Translations under genes and position numbers: made by a program
Assembly (NCBI RefSeq): GCF_022201045.2
Contig: NC_068558.1
Span: 2,108,001-2,172,000, forward strand
Reading direction: 5' to 3'
DNA length: 64,000 bases
Source of the DNA: Citrus sinensis
Taxonomy: Eukaryota; Streptophyta; Magnoliopsida; Sapindales; Rutaceae
Part shown: one piece after another, positions 47,110-59,254 of the stretch
Numbering within the stretch: position 1 is the first letter of the stretch
How the letters are laid out: the number at the start of each line of letters is the position of its first letter
The notes under the pieces: model-generated
What the model was told of the DNA's origin: nothing
Seen by the model: only the letters and a program-made list of their open reading frames with translations
The model's database searches: none

Positions 47110-47712
47110 AATAAAGGCCAAAAAAAAATCTTTTTAATCGGTTTTGGTTCTTCTTTACCCCATAGAGATATTGAATATAAGGAATTTCTTTTTTTGCCAC
47201 TGTAATTTTGCAAGCAAAAGTTGAAAGGCCCCTCAAAAGTAAGTAAATAAATTCGAAACATATAAAATGCGGTTAATCCGGCTGTGAAAAAAGCTATTGT
47301 TGCGAAAATCGGCGAATACAACCAAGTATCATTAAGAATTTCATCCTTGGACCAAAAACAGGCGAGAGGTGGAATACCACAAAGAGAGATAATATATAAT
47401 AAAAAAGTAGTTTTTGTAATTGCTACGTGCTTTCTTAACCCACCTATCGTTTTTTTTTTTTAAAAAGCCTACCTATAAGAACTATATTCTGATTCTTATC
47501 TACAAAATCCAACAATAGCTTCCATTGAATGAATAATTGATCCGGATCCTAAAAACAACAAGGCTTTGGAATAGGCATGAGTAATCAAATGAAATAAAGC
47601 GGCTCGATAAGACCCCATACCTAGAGCTAACATCATATAACCCAATTGAGACATTGTAGAATAAGCTAAACCTCTCTTAATATCTTGTTGAGCAAGTACA
47701 ATGCCGTTGAAG
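47110..47712 (-). pseudogene. ndhF: Nuclear copy of plastid ndhF (NUPT), broken
   Basis: Two minus-strand stretches match the plastid NAD(P)H dehydrogenase subunit Ndh[21 protein letters not shown] and [20 protein letters not shown] from about 47680 down to 47500, then [18 protein letters not shown] and [18 protein letters not shown] from about 47390 down to 47210. Between them a small deletion shifts the frame after HSMEAIVGF, and a T/A-rich insert of about 20 bp (47448-47467) with a partial duplication of its flank interrupts the copy. Plastid similarity fades at both ends. In the plastid this gene encodes a membrane proton-pumping subunit of the NDH complex; here it is only a fragment of a long gene inside nuclear DNA and cannot be functional. 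Confidence 0.9.
47439..47476. repeat. Micro-insertion in the ndhF copy: T/A run between duplicated flanks
   Basis: CCCACCTAT (47439-47447) and CCTACCTAT (47468-47476) flank CG, a T-run and AAAAAG. The known plastid gene is uninterrupted at this place, so this is a true insertion. Confidence 0.65.
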
Positions 47713-47974
47713 GAATGAATAAATGTCAAAAATGTCATATATTATTACACATACTCCTTTTCATTTTTTCCCAATATTTTTTTTAAACATTTACTTATCC
47801 AATTGTATTTTACTACATAGTCTCTATGAATGATTTCGAGTTTTTAGCATCGGCTATGACATTTTTATATTTTCTAAGGTAAAACCACAAAATCCACTTT
47901 CGTCACCTCCTGATAGTCTCCAACTACCCACTGTTCCCATTCCCCCCACCCCCAATTATAGAGTGCTAGTTGAA

Positions 47975-48517
47975 AAGAATGTTATATATAATATTATTTA
48001 ATTTGTACGAAATCAATAAGTTATTGAAGTCAAATGAAGAATTTTTTGCAAGATTGAAATTTGTCAATAAACTTGATAAATTGGCCAAAGAATCACCTAA
48101 CACCTTGACAAATTGTAAAGGAGTAGGTGCAGTAGTGCCATTAATTTCCTATAAATAACGGGCAATTCTTCATTTGAAATCATCCCAAAAACTTGAGAGA
48201 ATCCCAAAAATTGAGAGAGAAACAATTCAATTGTAGAATTGTTAAGAGAGTGAGTAATTAGAGAGTTTGTAATTGAGAGATTTTTCCTTTCAAGTATGTG
48301 AGAGTACCGGGTGTATATGTGTTATGGGAAATGAGGTTTCTTTACTCAAATATTGTATTCTAATAATTGTATTACTAGTAATATAATTATTTTCTCTTAC
48401 TCTCGTGGACATAGATATATTGTCAAACTATATTATATTTTGTGTCCTTTATTTTCCGATAATTATTTGGTGCCCTTTATTCCGCATTCTGCGCACAACA
48501 TAAGTACCGAGCACATA
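47975..48517 (+). mobile_element. Copia-like LTR remnant
   Basis: A TATA box (TATAAATA, 48150-48157) is followed by a leader with GAGAGA-type words and the copia U5 signature CTCGTGGACATAG (about 48402) and TTTTGTGTCC (about 48436). No gag-pol or primer-binding site follows. Start (TGTTATATATAAT) and end (GCACAACA) are approximate and no target duplication was found. Confidence 0.45.
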
Positions 48518-48986
48518 TTTCATTCAACTACTTTGATCTTTTTGTAACCGAGATTTATTTGTACTTGCTATTTGGGAGGCTTGCCCAACTACGTTGATTT
48601 GTAAATAGCATTACTTCGTTTAAACGGGTACAATTAGTTGCATGTCAAAACATTAACTAGAAGCACTATTTGAGAACCCGAAAAATTTGCAAATAGATAT
48701 GGTAGTTGATCTTTCTATTCTAACAAAGGCAAATAAGATAACTTCAGCCAACCTCATATGCTTTTGCATGCTTTGATGTTTGTATATAGCTTAATAATTT
48801 CTTGTACGTGCATGCATTTTGATTTTAAATGTCATTATTTGTACGTTTTCATGCATCATATGTGCATGTGTCTGGCATTTTGCTGCAGTCTGAACAAATA
48901 CAGAAAATTTATAGCTGAAATTTTGTTTGGTCTCTTAGATGAAAAATCAATCAATGACCTCAAGCTTTTCGTTTTCTCCAATACTA

Positions 48987-49041
48987 GCTATAGATTCAAG
49001 TCATAATTAATTGAAAAAAAAAAAGCTATAGATTCAAGTCA
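48987..49041. repeat. Micro-insertion with 17-bp duplication and A-run
   Basis: GCTATAGATTCAAGTCA occurs at 48987-49003 and again at 49025-49041; the 21-bp insert between them is TAATTAATTG followed by eleven A. Confidence 0.85.
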
Positions 49042-50218
49042 ATATTTAAATGGAGTTTTTGATTTTCTTTTAATTTAATAAATATTAAACGGAAGAAACG
49101 ACCAATATTAATCCTAAACTCTTCTATTATTGGAGAAATTAAGCATTTTTCTCTCATCTTTTAAAACTCCCCTAATATTAATGATATTCCACATTTTCAC
49201 TAACTATCATTCTTTTCTCATTCAAAATTACTTAGTGTTAAAGGTAATTGTTTTTTTTTTTTTTGCAACTATATATTAGATTGTCTTAAATATTTCTTTC
49301 TTGAGAAAAAAAAATGCTTGAGAAAGTGAATTGGTTTATTTAACATTATAATGTCAGGGGTGATTTAAACTTGGTGCAAGAAGGAGGTTTATTCTATCAA
49401 TTTATAAGAATATTAAAGGATTTTAACGGAAAGTTCAATTAATTTCTGTGATTTTTTTTTTATTTGCTTTCATTTTCAACAAGCAAGAAGGGACCACAAA
49501 TTATTATGAATGCAACAAACGATGCCCAACTAGTGGCTTTTTCGTTTCCTCTTTGATAATTACAATAAAAAAACAATTGGGAAGTGGCGCATCCAATCAG
49601 GTGGGTATAAGTAATATCAGATTCAGATGCTTTTGTCATATGAAAATTAATGATTTTTTTTATAAAAAAAAAAAACTTAAAATCAGATTGCAACTGTTCG
49701 TATACAGCGGTCCCCAAATTCATGTCGTCCCTGTCAATTAATTATTTTCATGAAAAAGAAAAATCATGCAGATCCCAAAACCAACCGATTTGATGAAATT
49801 TTTCCAAACCAACCCAGTTCATTAACTCTCTCAATTACCACCAAAATAACCTAATTTTTTATTAATTATTCACGGACAAGACAAGTACATTGGACAAAAC
49901 TAAAGACGTACGAAAGCAGCATAAGGTACGTTTAATTTTGGAAGAATTATTTCTGCATAAAATCATTTTAAAAATATTGCTATGATTTATATGCACAGTC
50001 ACCATGCGAGTACAGAGGTTGTGCGTGATTTAGTAGGTCATATCTTTTAGGCAGAACATAAAATTGCTGGCAGTGAAATTAGGTAGTAATAAAAATTTGA
50101 CCGCGTGGCTACTTGTGTACACTGACATAGGCTCGCCAATAAATATATTTGTGACGAATAAAAGCATACTTAACCGAATTTAAATGGACTACCAACTGCC
50201 ATTAACCGAATCGTCATA

Positions 50219-50257
50219 GACTTATGGTTTTTTTTTTTTTTTTTTGAGGACTTATGG
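50219..50257. repeat. Micro-insertion with 9-bp duplication and T-run
   Basis: GACTTATGG at 50219-50227 and 50249-50257 flanks a 21-bp insert of eighteen T and GAG, that is CTC plus poly(A) on the other strand. Confidence 0.8.
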
Positions 50258-50588
50258 TAGTTATAGTAAGAGAATTCTCAATATTGATGATTTTTGTACA
50301 TCTTAACGAGTTCTAAAATGTATGCGAAGGGGACAAAGATTTATAAGTGAGGCACGAATGCTTGCACCCTTTACAGAAATTTGAGAATACTAATAACAAA
50401 AATATAGGCGGTAAAGGATATGTGATCCGGTTGGCACATCGGTTTCCTTGCAATAATGTGAGATCAGGTACATGAACTGGGAATCAATTTTTGTCTGTAT
50501 CGTTATCTCTGTATTTGAAACATTGAAAATATGTTTGTCAACAAATCTATCGACTTGCTGTTGTTTTAATTTTACAAGGCACCTATTT

Positions 50589-50925
50589 AGGGTCGGATTT
50601 CTCTAATATCAGTATATCACTAAGGGGAGCAGTCAAGTGAGTCCACTCTGAATATCTACTAGTGCAACTTAAAACCCTATGACTTTGTCCTAAACATATG
50701 TTAGCCCAACATTGAATATCACTAAGGGGAATAGCCAAACAAGTCCGATTTTATATCTACTAATCCGACCTAGAAGCCCATTAACTCGACTTGAAAATAT
50801 ACTAGCCCGACATTAAATTTCTCTGATGTGATTAAGGGGAACAATCAAGTAAGTCCCACCTGAAAATCTACTAATTCAATCTGAAAGCTTATTAGCTCGA
50901 CTAAAAATCTACTAGCTTGACATGA
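50589..50925. repeat. Degenerate tandem array of about 110-bp units
   Basis: Three diverged units share (G/A)ATATCACTAAGGGGA, (A/G)TCAAG(T)(A/G)AGTCC, ATCTACTA(A/G)T and (C)TAGCCCGACAT-like words. Downstream, TATTTAAGC and an A/G-rich transcript-like stretch (51070-51110) suggest that the array lies in the U3 of an unrecognised LTR. Confidence 0.6.
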
Positions 50926-51653
50926 AAACTTATTTATCAGGTCAAATGTGGCTTATTTTTTAGGGCAGTTAAATATTATCTTTTAAACCACCCTCAACTG
51001 ATAGGGACTACCTGCAACTGCAAAGAGAATGTGTTGAAATCAATAGAAGAACCACCCATGAGTAGGAGCTTATTTAAGCTAAAGAGAAAGAGGGAATCAA
51101 AGGAAGAGGTTAGCAAATTTATCTAAGGACTCCACAAGAGATGAACTATTTGACCATTCTCCTTTCTACTTTCTACATGATCCCCAACAAAAACACCATG
51201 AATTCCATTGTATTTTATTTTAGTTTTCTCAAATCGTTTTCCTTTCCATATAAATAAAAAAAATTAACCTACACATCTGAGGATATATGCCAAAACCTTC
51301 ACCTGCATATTCTAATTGTTTTTTGTGTGAAAATTGAGTTCAGAATAGTGTTTGAGTTAGGATTTGTGCTCTTGTCACTTGGAAAGCAAATTAAGCTATT
51401 GAGATCATTTTTCGGCGTTAATAGCACTGATTAATCATATTGACTTATATCGATATGCATGTCGAACCACTACATTATTAATCACAATGTTGGTTGAATG
51501 ACAACTAAGTTTCAAATTATAGACAACCAATCACTGTTTTCACTATGTAACTTTGATGGGTGACTCTAATTTCCTATTTAACAATAATAGTACTATCATA
51601 CTGATGATTGTAATGATGTGACTCTATGATTTTTCAATTCAAAGAAAATTACT

Positions 51654-51719
51654 ATTTTTGGCAGTTTGGTTGTATACAAAAACCACTTATTTCTACACAG
51701 AAACCAAGCTGCCAAAAAT
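51654..51719. repeat. Short hairpin
   Basis: ATTTTTGGCAGTTTGGTTG is mirrored by ACCAAGCTGCCAAAAAT with a 22-base loop. It could be a tiny MITE or a terminus pair. Confidence 0.6.
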
Positions 51720-52722
51720 ATTAATTTGCTTAGAAGTAGAAAATATTGAGAATCACATTATCGTGATCTTTAGTATAGACTTGTAATCCATTTTATGTGA
51801 AATTGCCACCAAATAAACTTGTAATCTATTTATTTGAAAATTATTATTTTTAGCCGTTTGGTGGTACATACAAATCTATGATTTTAGAGATTAATTTTAT
51901 TTTTTTTGGGGGATATATTCAAATACCACCAAAAATTTCCCCACATATTAATTCACCGTCAAGATTTTCTGACAATTATATTTTATCACTAATGTTTAGG
52001 CCGTTATCATCTTACCATCAAAACCTTAACTCTGTTAAAAATTTGTGAGATCACAAAGGTATTTGAGGAATTTTAAACTGAAGTTATTTTCCTAGTTTTT
52101 CTCTGGATTTTTTTTTCTAGACATCTGATTTGGGAGCCTTTTTTTTTTCAATTATTAGATTTTTATTATATTAAAATATCCCAAAATGAAATTCTAGGTT
52201 TTATGATAGAGTGATGCCAATTGAAAACTTTTAATGCATCTATAGACAAACTAATTCATGATATTCAATTAATTATGATTAAAAAAATTAATTAATTAAA
52301 TAATTAAGGTTGTTTATATTTGCAACACCAATGATAAAATGATAAAATTAATAATAATAAAAATGACATTCAGAAAAATTTGGATGCGTTTTAAAACATT
52401 AGGGGAGTTTTGCTCTTTTTCCCCTTATATATGTGTAGAAGATTTTGTTGAGATGTCTAGCTAATTGCATAATTTATCTCATTTTTGTGTACTATTGTTA
52501 GCGGACTATTTGCTGTCGTTAATTATTAGGAGGGGAATTAAATCATGTTACCAGAACTATGTATTCATGAGAATGAAGATAGTGGAATGCAAGCGTTTAG
52601 AAAATCATGATAATCTGTTAGGCATAAATTCTCAAGATTTAAAATGGACAAGAACCATTTTTATTACGTAATGAATATTGAACTCCACCATGAACTTAAT
52701 CAAGCTTATTCCAATTAAATGA
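51720..52722. other. Intergenic, AT-rich
   Basis: There is no gene; AGCCGTTTGGTGGTA at 51852 resembles the arm of the hairpin just upstream. Confidence 0.3.
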
Positions 52723-53290
52723 TAAATTGATAGGTTAAAAGCTCGTTTAGTCCATATATTTTGAAGTTAGTGTCCGTTTAGTCCCTATATTTTTAAAAAT
52801 ACCTCAAACCATCCCTACCATTAAATTATTTACACTTTTACCATTATCTTTTGTTCCTTTTAACTTATTTTTATAATATTGCCCTATTATAATCCTTTTT
52901 TTAGACATTATTAAAAAGAAAAAAATAAATTACCAGTTTAACACCAAAAAATAAAAAAATATATATTAATTTTTGTGGAACACACTCTTGAGTTAAAATA
53001 TTAATTTTTAGACATAAGTGAGCTTCCACAAAAATTAATATATACTTTTTTTGTTTTTATTTTATTTTTGAGTTTAATTTGATAATTTAATTTTTTATTA
53101 ATATCCAAAAAAGAAACATTATTGTAAAAGTGTAATATTGTAAAAACAAGTTAAAAATAATAAAAAATAATGGCATGAGTGTCAATATTTAGTAGCAGAG
53201 ATGCTTTGAGGTATTTTTAAAAACACAAGGACTAAATGGACACTAATCTCATAATATAGGGACTAAACAAACTTTTACCCTAAATTGATA
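52723..53290. mobile_element. Mutator-type MITE, family A copy 1
   Basis: The element spans 52733-53280 (548 bp) and is bounded by TAAATTGATA at 52723-52732 and 53281-53290 (9-10 bp). The ends pair as GGTTAAAAGCTCGTTTAGTC against GGGTAAAAGTTTGTTTAGTC, and pairing extends about 150 bp inward (TTTTAAAAATACCTCAAA is present in both arms). It carries no ORF. Confidence 0.85.
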
Positions 53291-54727
53291 CTTGCTGGGA
53301 GAATTCTACCCTCCATACTACTTTATTATGGACAAAAATTGTTGGACTTAAGATGAACAAGGTATCAGTCTTGACCCAATCACCCCGATGGTAGGCTGTT
53401 TTTAATTCCCAAACGCGGGCTTTTCAATTCAAACATTTGGGCCTTCTTTTAAATAGTAAACTAATGTAACGTTTGTTTTTTTATCTGAAATTTAAATAGA
53501 GCTTAATTAATCTGAATTCTTAATAGAGCTAAATGTTTGAATCTGAATTGTATATTTATTTTTTTTGTTTGAACCACTAAAAATAAATATTAGGTTGTCT
53601 GTTTTTTCAATTTAAAAAATCTGAAAACTAATATGTTTACATTTATGCCCTCACAAATTGTAAATGTTAAATAAATAATAAACATCTCAAGGAATATAAA
53701 TAAGATAATGAATTTTCATAACATAAATCATATTTAATTGAATACAACTCTTTAATATTGTAATTTATATATGTTGATTAATTTTATTATAATTTCAAAC
53801 TTTTTATATTTAGTAAAAAGTTAAAAAAATTAGCTTAATAACTTAACGACTTAATGGGTGAAAAGTTTCATTAAGTTGAAAAAATAAACAAACTTAATGA
53901 CTTAACTGAATAAAATTAAGTCAATTAAGCCATTAAGTAAAAAAAAAAAAAGACCTCTAAGTAATGATATTTGACTCTCTCGTTTTATCTCATTAATCCC
54001 CATTTCTTAAAATTAATTCATTTTTTTTCAAAATTACCTTTAGTTAGAAAACAAAAAAAAAAAAAGATTTTTTTTTCTCTCATATACTTTCTTTGTGTTT
54101 CTTTATCATCAATTTCACTAAGCATTTATTTTCATCACCACCATATCCATCATCATCATCACTACCATCACAACACATCTTGATCATCATTATTAATCAA
54201 AGACTAACTACAACGCATGAATTTTATTTTAATTTTTTTTATTAAAGCAACCACAAGAATACCCAATGAAAGAAATAAGTTCATTATTCAACAATTCAAA
54301 TAAACAAAATGTTTAATTGCTGAATCTATTACATGCCATCAGAATTATATCAACCTACTAAGAGTATTTAGCCCCGACTATACTTAGTTTTGCAAAAATT
54401 AACCCTTGCTTTGTATCTAAGCCGCCATGGTAGATCGTTTTGAAGTAGCTGAGAGCTTGGATCTCGTCTTGCCAAACTCTCACTGAGTCTCACTACGACG
54501 CTCGTGTTATTCCTTCAACTTGACTTTTTCTTTTTCCCCTTTTTTGACAATTTCAAGTCAGGATTTTTTTTAAGGGTTAACTTTCAAGAAAGTTATATGG
54601 AAGAGGAGAATTTCATGAGCTCGTGGGAAAAAAATGAAAAAAAATATATTTTTGTATTTTTAATAAGAATAAATATTAAAACAAATAGGATTAATTGAAA
54701 AATGGGGGCTGGTGAGACAAATCGAGG
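53291..54727. other. Intergenic; AT-rich transposon remnant at about 53460-53960
   Basis: GTTTGTTTTTTTATCTGA near 53470 is partly mirrored by the stretch ending in AAAAAATAAACAAAC near 53893, suggesting an old hAT-like MITE. CATC/CACCAT-rich low complexity lies at 54120-54180. There is no gene. Confidence 0.35.
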
Positions 54728-55065
54728 GGTAAAAATAGAGCTGGCAAAACGAGTCATCGGGTCATGTTCGTGTCGTGTCAGCTTCGTGTCGTGTCAAATT
54801 TAGGTCGACCAAACCCGACCCATTTAATAATCGCGTCCAAATATTGAGACCCAAACCCGACACGAAAAAATAATCGGGTTACCCAATAACCCGTTTAATA
54901 TCTATATATTGAACAAAAATTACATCAAATATTTACACACTATCATACATACGTATGTACATAAACACATACATACATAATTTATCAATATTATAAAATA
55001 TACATATCTACCAATATATTACACATTTACACTATTGAGATTTAATTATATATATATATATATCA

Positions 55066-55098
<33 letters not shown>

Positions 55099-55482
55099 TA
55101 TATCAATATTATAAAATATACATGTCTATCAATTTTTACACATTTACACTATTGAAGTTCTAAATGTATGTAAAATTTTATAAATAAAACACTGTGTTTA
55201 TATTCACCCTTTTAAAGAATAAAAAAAGAAAATCATCTCTAATATTTGAGTTTTAATTATAAGAATATGTAAATTATTTTAAAATAGAAAATATAATCGG
55301 GTAATTGATCGGGTAAATGGGTTAAGAATTTTAACCCAAACCTGACACGGAAAAAATCGTGTTGACCCGGACCCAACCCATTTAATAATCGTGTTAAATT
55401 TGACAACCCATACCCATTTATTTATGTCGTGTTCGTGTCGGATAATCGGGTCGTGTCAAATTTTGACAGCTCTAGGTAAAAA
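54728..55482. mobile_element. hAT MITE with 8-bp target duplication
   Basis: The element spans 54736-55474 (739 bp). The 8-bp duplication GGTAAAAA is present at 54728-54735 and 55475-55482. The ends pair as TAGAGCTGGCAAAAC against TAGAGCTGTCAAAATTTGAC. The arms are built from GTGTCGTGTC, CGGGTT and AACCCGACCC words in opposite orientation, and the centre has long (TA)n runs (55039-55092). The 8-bp duplication identifies the hAT superfamily. Confidence 0.9.
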
Positions 55483-55560
55483 GATCACTAGTCTAGTAAA
55501 ACTCTTGGGCCTGACTCATTTTACACGGGCGTTGTCCGTTTAATAAGCTTTTGTTAGAAC

Positions 55561-55573
55561 AAAAGCCTACCTT

Positions 55574-55606
<33 letters not shown>

Positions 55607-55612
55607 CTACCT
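55561..55612. repeat. Micro-insertion with 12-bp duplication and A-run
   Basis: AAAAGCCTACCT at 55561-55572 and 55601-55612 flanks a 28-bp insert of TTCTTT and an A-run; some A residues may belong to either. Confidence 0.75.
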
Positions 55613-57600
55613 GTTTTATAATAATGGCATTTGGCAAGTCGTTCATATAGTTATTTAACAGTCGACATGTGATTTATATATTAAGTTACCGGCCTACATG
55701 TCTTCTCATTTGTTTGGGGGAGAAAAAAAAAAAGCAACAACTATATATTAGCAGGTGGAAGTATTATTATGAAAATAGCATGTCGGTCATACATCATTTT
55801 GAATTTCTACTTTTATCTTTAAAAGGGAAAAATACATATAATTAGAAGGGAATACCACATTGACATACTTGTCCCAATCCCAAATTTAGAGCTCAACCGA
55901 AGCCAAATTTTAAAAGTTTTGTTATTTGTATGGTATAACAAATATATTTTTTCAAATTAGAAGGAAAATCAAATATATTTTTTCAAATTCAAGACTCGAG
56001 TTTTGAATTAATGGGAGCTTCTTGTTTTGCTTTACTTTCTTCAGTTAATTGTTTCAATCATTTTAAATTATATAAACACACGCGCACGCACACACACAAT
56101 AGCTAGCATGCAGGTCGTAGTCTTGCCGGGGAGCATGAATGTTTCAATATATGCATGAAACGTACGTCGTTCCAGTAGATTCCCGCAAACTCTAGTGGAA
56201 TCGAAAACAAGATTTGAGAGATCCAATGTTCTTAGATTGTCAGGCACAACGTTACCAAGTTGCAATTTAGAATTATTGCAATTTGTAATCATGTTTATTC
56301 AATGCTAATTCTAGTTATAAATATAATGCGATTGATCATCTTGATTTATAACGTTCTGACTTATTAATTTAAAATAATCCCAACAATTAATTAATTAAGT
56401 TGTATGACATAGAACATGATCTTTGCGCCTTTTTAGGAGCTGCCAAGTATCATAAACAAAGTTATTGCCTTTACTCGTGATAATAACTTAAGTTATAAGT
56501 GTCTAATTTGTGCTTATAGTATACTTGTTGCGCCTTTTTAATAAACTGTTAAGTATTATAAACAAAGTTATTGTATTTACTCCTAATAATAACTTGAGCT
56601 ATATGTGTTTATTTTGTGCTCATAATATATTATTTGAGGCTTATGTAAATACGAATGTATATGTTTATTATAAGTCGTAAACAATCAGTGAATTATTTTC
56701 AAATTCTACTATTTTTAGGCCCATATTCACCTGTGGAAATTAGGGAAAGTAATTTCTTTTCATATTTTTTTTCAAACTTTGAATTTAAGGTTTTTTTTTT
56801 TCTTATTTCAGTTATTAGAAATTTATTCTAGTAAAATAATTTGCATATCAGAGCTGTCGTCAAAAAATGAAATTCAAACCCTATTCGTGAGACTGTTGAT
56901 TGAATTAAACAAAATTTCTCTTTGAAAATTTGTACGTGTGTTATTTCTTGCTTCAGTTTTGCGTCATTGTAGCAAGTTGCAATTGGAACGTCCCTTGCTA
57001 AATCAACCCTACAGAGTAACTCCATGCTCAACCATAGGAGGATTCGATACGAACATAAACGTTTTGCACATAAGCAGAATAACAAGTGAGTGAGCCTGGA
57101 AACAGTGATGGAGCCACATGGAGCACGCAGCGCAGTTACCCCCCAAGTCTTAACTTTTTTAGAATATATTTTTTTTAAATTTAACTAATTTTATTTTTCT
57201 TCAATAAAATTTTTAACGTATCCCTACTGATTTTGAATTATATATAAAAATGTAGGCTCAAAATTAAATTATGATCATTAAAATCACTTTAAATAAGTAT
57301 GTCAAATCCAAAATTATTGAATAACATTTTGAGGGAAATTAAATTCTTTAGGAAATTAAATTTGCCCTCAATTTGAATCATGGCTACTAGAAACTTGTCT
57401 CTTTAAATCAAAAGATCTTATGGTGTATTTATCAATTGGTAATCGGAATAGGTTAGAATAAGAATAGGGAATGAGAATTAAAAAATATATTTTTTTGTCT
57501 TAGGGATCGGAATCAACATAAGTTGTATTGATATTAATGTGTTTACTTTATCTTAGAATTGAAATGTATTGTTACAAGTTAATAATAATAATAATAAAAA
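55613..57600. other. Intergenic, AT-rich
   Basis: There is no supported gene. A minus-strand ORF at 56068-56292 contains NLRTLDLSNLVF, which resembles a leucine-rich repeat but has no second repeat. A two-fold repeat around CGCCTTTTTA (56428 and 56530) is a local duplication of about 100 bp. GTGATGGAGCCACATGG at 57103 looks like the end of a transposon. Confidence 0.3.
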
Positions 57601-58139
57601 GAGTAAATGCTTATTTAGTCCCTATATTTAAAAAATACCCGAAGACACTGTTGTTGTTAAATATGTTACATTCCTACACTTACTTTTTTTTAAAGAATAA
57701 TACCCTTTTAATGATATTCTTAGGGATATTTATAAACAAAATGATAACTTGTCAAATTAATCCTTTTATGATTAATTTGGTAAATTAATTTTTTTAACAA
57801 AATAATTTATCATAAGATTGTTATAAGGATTTTAAATATTTCTTTAAGTTGACTGATATTATATTTATTTATAAATAATTATTAATAAGATTATTGCATA
57901 TGTATATAAAAATACCAATTCTTTGACACTAATATTTTTTGATCAATTTGTTAATTAAATTTTTTCACAGATAAATTAATTAATGTTAATAGTTAGAAGA
58001 GTATTATCATAAAAGGAAAGAAAAGGTAAGGGTAAGAATGTAACATATTTAACTTAGGGATATTTTGAGATATTTTTTAAAATATAAAGACTAAACAGAC
58101 ACTTAAGTCAAAATATTGGGGCTAAACGAGCATTTACCC
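57601..58139. mobile_element. Mutator-type MITE, family A copy 2
   Basis: The ends pair as GAGTAAATGCTTATTTAGTC against GGGTAAATGCTCGTTTAGCC; AATATGTTACATTC and GAATGTAACATATT pair further in. It shares TTTAGTCCCTATATTT and the overall plan with the element at 52733, so both belong to one family. The target duplication has decayed into an A/T-rich flank. It seems inserted into an older AT-rich element whose halves lie on either side (about 57420-57600 and 58140-58470). Confidence 0.75.
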
Positions 58140-59254
58140 AATAATGAAGATAAATAATAATATTGATAATAATGATGAAGATGATTTTATTATTATTAAC
58201 AAATACAAGAATAAGAATAATATGATAATATTTTAATTGAAGATAAAAATGAAATTATGAAATTTGTGTGGGTAAAATGAGGAGTTCAAGTAATGGAAAC
58301 TTAGTTCCTAATTCCCATGGGAATCTAAGTTTCCATTGCCTAATCCCAAAAATATGTGAATTCCACATATTTGATTCTCATTTTTATTTTTATTTTAACA
58401 AGTGAATACCATTAATCATTTTCATTTTAAATTCTAATACTCCAATTCCATAAGGAAACGCAGCATTGGAGTTTCAGTTTGTTTCCACATTCTTTGATCG
58501 ATGGAGTCATGACTCATTTATAATTTATTAATGCCTTTTCAACTCTTTGCTTTCGCTGTTCAGCAGGTAGCTAGTAGCTCACTCATCCATTTTAACCACA
58601 GAGGCCAAACTAACGTCTCGTAAACTAATATAGGATATAATATCTCAATTAATAGAGTACTGAGCACAAGACTAGGATTAATATATATCATGTTTAAGCT
58701 TAATTGATTTATTTTTAATTATTTTGTCCCTATAGTTTGATAGTGTGAAATTGTTTAAAATTGTTTCATACTTGCCCACATGTAGGATATTAAGACTCTT
58801 GCTTGCATTATTATTATTGAACGAAAACTACTCTAGTTGTCAGTGAATATTCTTGATAGTTGTGAAAAATAAGTGGTATTACTAAAGTTGCGGGTGTTTA
58901 TTAGCGAATAATTTGGCTGCTAAACTTCTGCAGCATAGTTACCAAAATGTAAGTAAACTCACTGAATCCAGATCAACTGCGACCATTTGATTCGTTGAAG
59001 CTGCTTATGAGGGAGATAATCCCACGTCAACTCATATAAATTTTTGGGGTAAGTATATAACTAAAGTTTGAGATCATGAACGAACTTTTCAGTATAAATA
59101 GTGTCTTCCTATAGTTTTTTCATTTTGTTTTATTGATACATGCACTACTTTTAGGGGAAAGATTACTAAAGGTATACACAAGGGCTACTAAATATCTGCA
59201 TGTTTTTAAATTAAGTGTATTTAGAAATTAATTGTGATTATATAGATACATACT

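Larger units (their letters stand above)
48518..50588. other. Intergenic, AT-rich
   Basis: There is no supported gene. Overlapping ORFs on both strands at 49448-49741 are low-complexity and unrecognised. Two micro-insertions are listed separately. Confidence 0.3.

Noticed and set aside
47110-47712. A working NADH dehydrogenase gene
   Set aside because: It is a short internal fragment with a frameshift and an insertion, and has plastid, not nuclear, origin.
49448-49741. ORFs of 87-97 codons on both strands
   Set aside because: They overlap each other, contain A/T runs and match no family.
56068-56292. Leucine-rich-repeat-like peptide on the minus strand
   Set aside because: Only one LRR-like phrase is present; no flanking repeats, signal peptide or kinase.
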